In this document: positions 37,307-43,343 of the stretch, one piece after another
Position numbering within the stretch: the first letter of the stretch is position 1
Layout: each line of letters opens with the position of its first letter
Source: Liolophura sinensis
Taxonomy: Eukaryota > Mollusca > Polyplacophora > Chitonida > Chitonidae
Direction of reading: 5' to 3'
Assembly (NCBI RefSeq): GCF_032854445.1
Contig: NW_027018312.1
Location: 1 to 43,343 of the forward strand
Length of the DNA stretch: 43,343 nucleotides
The notes under the pieces: generated by a model
Database searches by the model: none
The model's input: the letters and a program-made list of their open reading frames with translations, nothing else
What the model was told of the DNA's origin: nothing
Translations under genes and position numbers: made by a program

Positions 37307-40300
37307 ATGATGTCAAGATCACGTGCCCAGCAACGGCTCTTACTCCATGGAAACCAAGGAAATTTGCAATTTTTCAACAGCTGGAGATGCCTGGCCCAAT
37401 TGCGCATCCTTTGGCACCTTATTGATGTGGGTCAGTGTTCAATTGTACTTTTTACAGCGGATTGTATCAAGTACCTTGTGTTTTTTTTTATATACAAATG
37501 GTGTGGTTTTTCTACATGTAGATAAAGACATTGAGTTTGTCTTCGACTTAGAAGTAAGACATTTGTTGGGTGAGTTAAATGGGCTTGGCCCAAAGATTTG
37601 ACGTCGTCTGGGCTACCGAAGGGCACATAACTTATAATGAAAAGTTGAATATAGTAATGACCAGTCGCGATTGTACATAGTTAATGCAGCCGATTTCAAT
37701 TCGCAAAAAGACCAGGCAAAAATCCAAAAGTGGAAAAACTGTTCCAATGCTGCTGGTAAGAGGCTAATCCGACGTATTTTGTGACGAGAAATCGAATGGT
37801 GCAAACCGCGTTGCTCTCCAACCAATACTTTTGGCTGTAGCCACAAATGAATAATCAATGATGTCAAGATCACGTGCCCAGCAACGGCTCTTACTCCATG
37901 GAAACCAAGGAAATTTGCAATTTTTCAACAGCTGGAGATGCCTGGCCCAATTGCGCATCCTTTGGCACCTTATTGATGTGGGTCAGTGTTCAATTGTACT
38001 TTTTACAGCGGATTGTATCAAGTACCTTGTGTTTTTTTTATATACAAATGGTGTGGTTTTTCTACATGTAGATAAAGACATTGAGTTTGTCTTCGACTTA
38101 GAAGTAAGACATTTGTTGGGTGAGTTAAATGGGCTTGGCCCAAAGATTTGACGTCGTCTGGGCTACCGAAGGGCACATAACTTATAATGAAAAGTTGAAT
38201 ATAGTAATGACCAGTCGCGATTGTACATAGTTAATGCAGCCGATTTCAATTCGCAAAAAGACCAGGCAAAAATCCAAAAGTGGAAAAACTGTTCCAATGC
38301 TGCTGGTAAGAGGCTAATCCGACGTATTTTGTGACGAGAAATCGAATGGTGCAAACCGCGTTGCTCTCCGACCAATACTTTTGGCTGTAGCCACAAATGA
38401 ATAATCAATGATGTCAAGATCACGTGCCCAGCAACGGCTCTTACTCCATGGAAACCAAGGAAATTTGCAATTTTTCAACAGCTGGAGATGCCTGGCCCAA
38501 TTGCGCATCCTTTGGCACCTTATTGATGTGGGTCAGTGTTCAATTGTACTTTTTACAGCGGATTGTATCAAGTACCTTGTGTTTTTTTTTATATACAAAT
38601 GGTGTGGTTTTTCTACATGTAGATAAAGACATTGAGTTTGTCTTCGACTTAGAAGTAAGACATTTGTTGGGTGAGTTAAATGGGCTTGGCCCAAAGATTT
38701 GACGTCGTCTGGGCTACCGAAGGGCACATAACTTATAATGAAAAGTTGAATATAGTAATGACCAGTCGCGATTGTACATAGTTAATGCAGCCGATTTCAA
38801 TTCGCAAAAAGACCAGGCAAAAATCCAAAAGTGGAAAAACTGTTCCAATGCTGCTGGTAAGAGGCTAATCCGACGTATTTTGTGACGAGAAATCGAATGG
38901 TGCAAACCGCGTTGCTCTCCAACCAATACTTTTGGCTGTAGCCACAAATGAATAATCAATGATGTCAAGATCACGTGCCCAGCAACGGCTCTTACTCCAT
39001 GGAAACCAAGGAAATTTGCAATTTTTCAACAGCTGGAGATGCCTGGCCCAATTGCGCATCCTTTGGCACCTTATTGATGTGGGTCAGTGTTCAATTGTAC
39101 TTTTTACAGCGGATTGTATCAAGTACCTTGTGTTTTTTTTATATACAAATGGTGTGGTTTTTCTACATGTAGATAAAGACATTGAGTTTGTCTTCGACTT
39201 AGAAGTAAGACATTTGTTGGGTGAGTTAAATGGGCTTGGCCCAAAGATTTGACGTCGTCTGGGCTACCGAAGGGCACATAACTTATAATGAAAAGTTGAA
39301 TATAGTAATGACCAGTCGCGATTGTACATAGTTAATGCAGCCGATTTCAATTCGCAAAAAGACCAGGCAAAAATCCAAAAGTGGAAAAACTGTTCCAATG
39401 CTGCTGGTAAGAGGCTAATCCGACGTATTTTGTGACGAGAAATCGAATGGTGCAAACCGCGTTGCTCTCCAACCAATACTTTTGGCTGTAGCCACAAATG
39501 AATAATCAATGATGTCAAGATCACGTGCCCAGCAACGGCTCTTACTCCATGGAAACCAAGGAAATTTGCAATTTTTCAACAGCTGGAGATGCCTGGCCCA
39601 ATTGCACATCCTTTGGCACCTTATTGATGTGGGTCAGTGTTCAATTGTACTTTTTACAGCGGATTGTATCAAGTACCTTGTGTTTTTTTTATATACAAAT
39701 GGTGTGGTTTTTCTACATGTAGATAAAGACATTGAGTTTGTCTTCGACTTAGAAGTAAGACATTTGTTGGGTGAGTTAAATGGGCTTGGCCCAAAGATTT
39801 GACGTCGTCTGGGCTACCGAAGGGCACATAACTTATAATGAAAAGTTGAATATAGTAATGACCAGTCGCGATTGTACATAGTTAATGCAGCCGATTTCAA
39901 TTAGCAAAAAGACCAGGCAAAAATCCAAAAGTGGAAAAACTGTTCCAATGCTGCTGGTAAGAGGCTAATCCGACGTATTTTGTGACGAGAAATCGAATGG
40001 TGCAAACCGCGTTGCTCTCCGACCAATACTTATGGCTGTAGCCACAAATGAATAATCAATGATGTCAAGATCACGTGCCCAGCAACGGCTCTTACTCCAT
40101 GGAAACCAAGGAAATTTGCAATTTTTCAACAGCTGGAGATGCTGGCCAATTGCGCATCCTTTGGCACCTTATTGATGTGGGTCAGTGTTCAATTGTACTT
40201 TTTACAGCGGATTGTATCAAGTACCTTGTGTTTTTTTTTATATACAAATGGTGTGGTTTTTCTACATGTAGATAAAGACATTGAGTTTGTCTTCGACTTA

Positions 40301-41706
40301 GAAGTAAGACATTTGTTGGGTGAGTTAAATGGGCTTGGCCCAAAGATTTGAACGTCGTCTGGCTACCGAAGGGCACATAACTTATAATGAAAAGTTGAAT
40401 ATAGTAATGACCAGTCGCGATTGTACATAGTTAATGCAGCCGATTTCAATTCGCAAAAAGACCAGGCAAAAATCCAAAAGTGGAAAAACTGTTCCAATGC
40501 TGCTGGTAAGAGGCTAATCCGACGTATTTTGTGACGAGAAATCGAATGGTGCAAACCGCGTTGCTCTCCAACCAATACTTTTGCTGTAGCCACAAATGAA
40601 TAATCAATGATGTCAAGATCACGTGCCCAGCAACGGCTCTTACTCCATGGAAACCAAGGAAATTTGCAATTTTTCAACAGCTGGAGATGCCCTGGCCCAA
40701 TTGCGCATCCTTTGGCACCTTATTGATGTGGGTCAGTGTTCAATTGTACTTTTTACAGCGGATTGTATCAAGTACCTTGTGTTTTTTTTATATACAAATG
40801 GTGTGGTTTTTCTACATGTAGATAAAGACATTGAGTTTGTCTTCGACTTAGAAGTAAGACATTTGTTGGGTGAGTTAAATGGGCTTGGCCCAAAGATTTG
40901 ACGTCGTCTGGGCTACCGAAGGGCACATAACTTATAATGAAAAGTTGAATATAGTAATGACCAGTCGCGATTGTACATAGTTAATGCAGCCGATTTCAAT
41001 TCGCAAAAAGACCAGGCAAAAATCCAAAAGTGGAAAAACTGTTCCAATGCTGCTGGTAAGAGGCTAATCCGACGTATTTTGTGACGAGAAATCGAATGGT
41101 GCAAACCGCGTTGCTCTCCAACCAATACTTTTGGCTGTAGCCACAAATGAATAATCAATGATGTCAAGATCACGTGCCCAGCAACGGCTCTTACTCCATG
41201 GAAACCAAGGAAATTTGCAATTTTCAACAGCTGGAGATGCCTGGCCCAATTGCACATCCTTTGGCACCTTATTGATGTGGGTCAGTGTTCAATTGTACTT
41301 TTTACAGCGGATTGTATCAAGTACCTTGTGTTTTTTTTATATACAAATGGTGTGGTTTTTCTACATGTAGATAAAGACATTGAGTTTGTCTTCGACTTAG
41401 AAGTAAGACATTTGTTGGGTGAGTTAAATGGGCTTGGCCCAAAGATTTGACGTCGTCTGGGCTACCGAAGGGCACATAACTTATAATGAAAAGTTGAATA
41501 TAGTAATGACCAGTCGCGATTGTACATAGTTAATGCAGCCGATTTCAATTAGCAAAAAGACCAGGCAAAAATCCAAAAGTGGAAAAACTGTTCCAATGCT
41601 GCTGGTAAGAGGCTAATCCGACGTATTTTGTGACGAGAAATCGAATGGTGCAAACCGCGTTGCTCTCCGACCAATACTTATGGCTGTAGCCACAAATGAA
41701 TAATCA
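37307..41706. repeat. Mixed 2-mer/3-mer higher-order repeat (ab-abc-abc)
   Basis: Eight consecutive units fall into three types. Type a has a T9 tract (37307, 38408, 40059). Type b has a T8 tract and CAATTCGC (37858, 38959, 40607). Type c has CAATTGCACATCC with CAATTAGC and TACTTATGG (39509, 41158). The order is a b, a b c, a b c. The dimer offset is 1101 bp and the trimer offset about 1649 bp. All eight carry AATGCAGCC where most left-half units have AATGTAGCC. This is the most regular higher-order stretch in the window. Confidence 0.82.
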
Positions 41707-42807
41707 ATGATGTCAAGATCACGTGCCCAGCAACGGCTCTTACTCCATGGAAACCATAGAAATTTGCAATTTTTCAACAGCTGGAGATGCCTGGCCCAAT
41801 TGCGCATCTTTTGGCACCTTATTGATGTGGGTCAGTGTTCAATTGTACTTTTTACAGCGGATTGTATCAAGTACCTTGTGTTTTTTTTATATACAAATGG
41901 TGTGGTTTTTCTACATGTAGATAAAGACATTGAGTTTGTCTTCGCCTTAGAAGTAAGACATTTGCTGGGTGAGTTAAATGGGCTTGGCCCAAAGATTTGA
42001 CGTCGTCTGGGCTACCGAAGGGCACATAACTTATAATGAAAAGTTGAATATAGTAATGACCAGTCGCGATTGTACATTTTTAATGTAGCCGATTTCAATT
42101 CGCAAAAAGACCAGGCAAAAATCCAAAAGTGGAAAAACTGTTCCAATGCTGCTGGTAAGAGGCTAATCCGACGTATTTGTGACGAGAAATCGAATGGTGC
42201 AAACCGCGTTGCTCTCCGACCAATACTTATGGCTGTAGCCACAAATGAATAATCAATGATGTCAAGATCACGTTGCCAGCAACGGCTCTTACTCATGGAA
42301 ACCATAGAAATTTGCAATTTTTCAAACAGCTGGAGATGCCTGGCCCAATTGCGCATCTTTTGGCACCTTATTGATGTGGGTCAGTGTTCAATTGTACTTT
42401 TTACAGCGGATTGTATCAAGTACCTTGTGTTTTTTTTATATACAAATGGTGTGGTTTTTCTACATGTAGATAAAGACATTGAGTTTGTCTTCGCCTTAGA
42501 AGTAAGACATTTGCTGGGTGAGTTAAATGGGCTTGGCCCAAAGATTTGACGTCGTCTGGGCTACCGAAGGGCACATAACTTATAATGAAAAGTTGAATAT
42601 AGTAATGACCAGTCGCGATTGTACATTTTTAATGTAGCCGATTTCAATTCGCAAAAAGACCAGGCAAAAATCCAAAAGTGGAAAAACTGTTCCAATGCTG
42701 CTGGTAAGAGGCTAATCCGACGTATTTTGTGACGAGAAATCGAATGGTGCAAACCGCGTTGCTCTCCGACCAATACTTTTGGCTGTAGCCACAAATGAAT
42801 AATATCA
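41707..42807. repeat. Adjacent single-unit duplication (U76 and U77)
   Basis: Two consecutive units share the rare combination CCATAGAAAT, CATCTTTTGG, CGCCTTAG and TACATTTTTAATG, and each is preceded by TACTTATGG. The same combination occurs once at 35656. There it is followed directly by the CTTAGGAG unit, whereas here two copies precede that unit (42808). One extra monomer was therefore added next to its parent. The second copy carries several 1-bp indels that may be sequence errors. Confidence 0.75.
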
Positions 42808-43343
42808 ATGATGTCAAGATCACGTGCCCAGCAACGGCTCTTACTCCATGGAAACCAAGGAAATTTGCAATTTTTCAACAGCTGGAGATGCCTGGCCCAA
42901 TTGCGCATCCTTTGGCACCTTATTGATGTGGGTCAGTGTTCAATTGTACTTTTTACAGCGCGGATTGTATCAAGTACCTTGTGTTTTTTTTATATACAAA
43001 TGGTGTGGTTTTTCTACATGTAGATAAAGACATTGAGTTTGTCTTCGACTTAGGAGTAAGACATTTGCTGGGTGAGTTAAATGGGCTTGGCCCAAAGATT
43101 TGACGTCGTCTGGGCTACCGAAGGGCACATAACTTATAATAAAATGTTGAATATAGTAATGACCAGTCGCGATTGTACATAGTTAATGTAGCCGATTTCA
43201 ATTAGCAAAAAGACCAGGCAAAAATGCAAAAGTGGAAAAACTGTTCCAATGCTGCTGGTAAGAGGCTAATCCGACGTATTTTGTGACGAGAAATCGAATG
43301 GTGCAAACCGCGTTGCTCTCCGACCAATACTTTTGGCTGTAGC
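42808..43343. repeat. Partial monomer at the right edge (U78)
   Basis: The last unit stops about 14 bp short of completion, so the array continues beyond the window. It carries the CTTAGGAG variant (about 43049) and the TAATAAAATG variant (about 43137). Both also occur in the unit at 36206, which marks it as a copy of that unit. It has a 2-bp gain at about 42959 (GCGCGG where all others have GCGG), and another 2-bp gain at about 42802 just before its start. Confidence 0.9.

Larger units (their letters stand above)
1..43343. repeat. Satellite DNA array, ~550-bp monomer, ~78.8 head-to-tail copies
   Basis: The same sequence of about 550 bp recurs without spacers across the entire window, always in the same orientation. 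Unit starts at the conserved ATGATGTCAAG anchor are: 454, 1005, 1552, 2102, 2652, 3202, 3753, 4303, 4854, 5404, 5954, 6505, 7055, 7605, 8155, 8703, 9253, 9803, 10352, 10902, 11452, 12002, 12552, 13102, 13652, 14203, 14753, 15303, 15853, 16403, 16953, 17504, 18054, 18605, 19155, 19705, 20256, 20806, 21355, 21905, 22456, 23006, 23556, 24106, 24658, 25206, 25756, 26306, 26856, 27406, 27956, 28506, 29056, 29606, 30156, 30706, 31256, 31806, 32356, 32906, 33456, 34006, 34556, 35106, 35656, 36206, 36756, 37307, 37858, 38408, 38959, 39509, 40059, 40607, 41158, 41707, 42256, 42808. Neighbouring units differ at only a few positions. No insertion larger than about 3 bp interrupts the array. The family is not one I recognise. 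Confidence 0.98.

Noticed and set aside
1-43343. CRISPR array
   Set aside because: The repeats are about 550 bp and directly abut one another. There are no short repeats separated by unique spacers and no cas-like genes.
1-43343. Tandem rDNA, 5S, snRNA or spliced-leader gene array
   Set aside because: I looked in the monomer for conserved 5S, U1, U2, U4, U5, U6 and known spliced-leader segments. The only resemblance was CTTTTGGCT, shared with the U2 5' region, which is nine bases with no further agreement.
1-43343. Telomeric repeat or G-quadruplex tract
   Set aside because: There are no runs of TTAGG, TTAGGG or similar and no clustered G runs. TTAGG appears only once per unit in the CTTAGGAG variant.
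1-43343. Circular molecule or rolling-circle product
   Set aside because: The window starts about 94 bp into a unit and ends about 14 bp short of completing one, so the two ends do not close in register. Nothing in the sequence indicates circularity.

Overview
The whole window (1-43343) is one uninterrupted head-to-tail tandem repeat: a satellite DNA array with a monomer of about 550 bp and about 78.8 copies, all in the same orientation. I find no single-copy sequence, protein-coding gene, RNA gene, mobile-element insertion, inversion or array edge. The window begins and ends inside a monomer, so the true array is longer. Using one conserved anchor (the ATGATGTCAAGATCACG segment), 78 unit starts can be placed from 454 to 42808. 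Mean spacing is 550.05 bp and the range is 547-552.

Organism: a 43 kb pure satellite with higher-order structure is a eukaryotic heterochromatin signature (pericentromeric, centromeric or subtelomeric). I do not recognise the family and cannot name the taxon. The monomer is about 40.5% GC. It keeps 19 CpGs, about 0.85 of the number expected from its C and G content. Such mild depletion argues weakly against a heavily methylated vertebrate satellite and fits an invertebrate or a lightly methylated locus. This is inference only.

Layout, with units numbered U1 (454) to U78 (42808): (i) 1-5260 and 9347-14610 are two nearly identical blocks 17 units apart (about 9.35 kb). (ii) The segment from 12002 to about 14640 is repeated again 6 units later, at 15303 to about 17940. 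(iii) 18-25 kb is a looser mosaic with an 8-unit echo (about 18990-19870 and 23390-24270) and a 30-unit echo (about 7900-8560 and 24400-25060). (iv) 29600-31620 and 32350-34370 form a 5-unit duplication. (v) 34.2-36.7 kb holds a 3-unit duplication whose members recur at 41.5-43.3 kb. (vi) 37307-41706 is built from unit types a and b, then a-b-c and a-b-c (2-mer and 3-mer repeats), followed by one freshly doubled unit (41707 and 42256). Marker variants are regional: the left and right halves have different diagnostic bases, as expected from local unequal exchange or gene conversion.

Function: each monomer carries short symmetric motifs (a 12-bp perfect palindrome in a 20-bp imperfect one, a 22-bp dyad, two small hairpins), a T7-T9 tract, a CACGTG site and a TGACGTC site. 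Recurrent 64-97-codon open frames occur in overlapping frames on both strands. They recur because the repeat recurs, and I see no evidence that they are genes. Small 1-2 bp indels are concentrated in the first 1.6 kb and last 3.3 kb, which suggests lower consensus quality at the contig ends.
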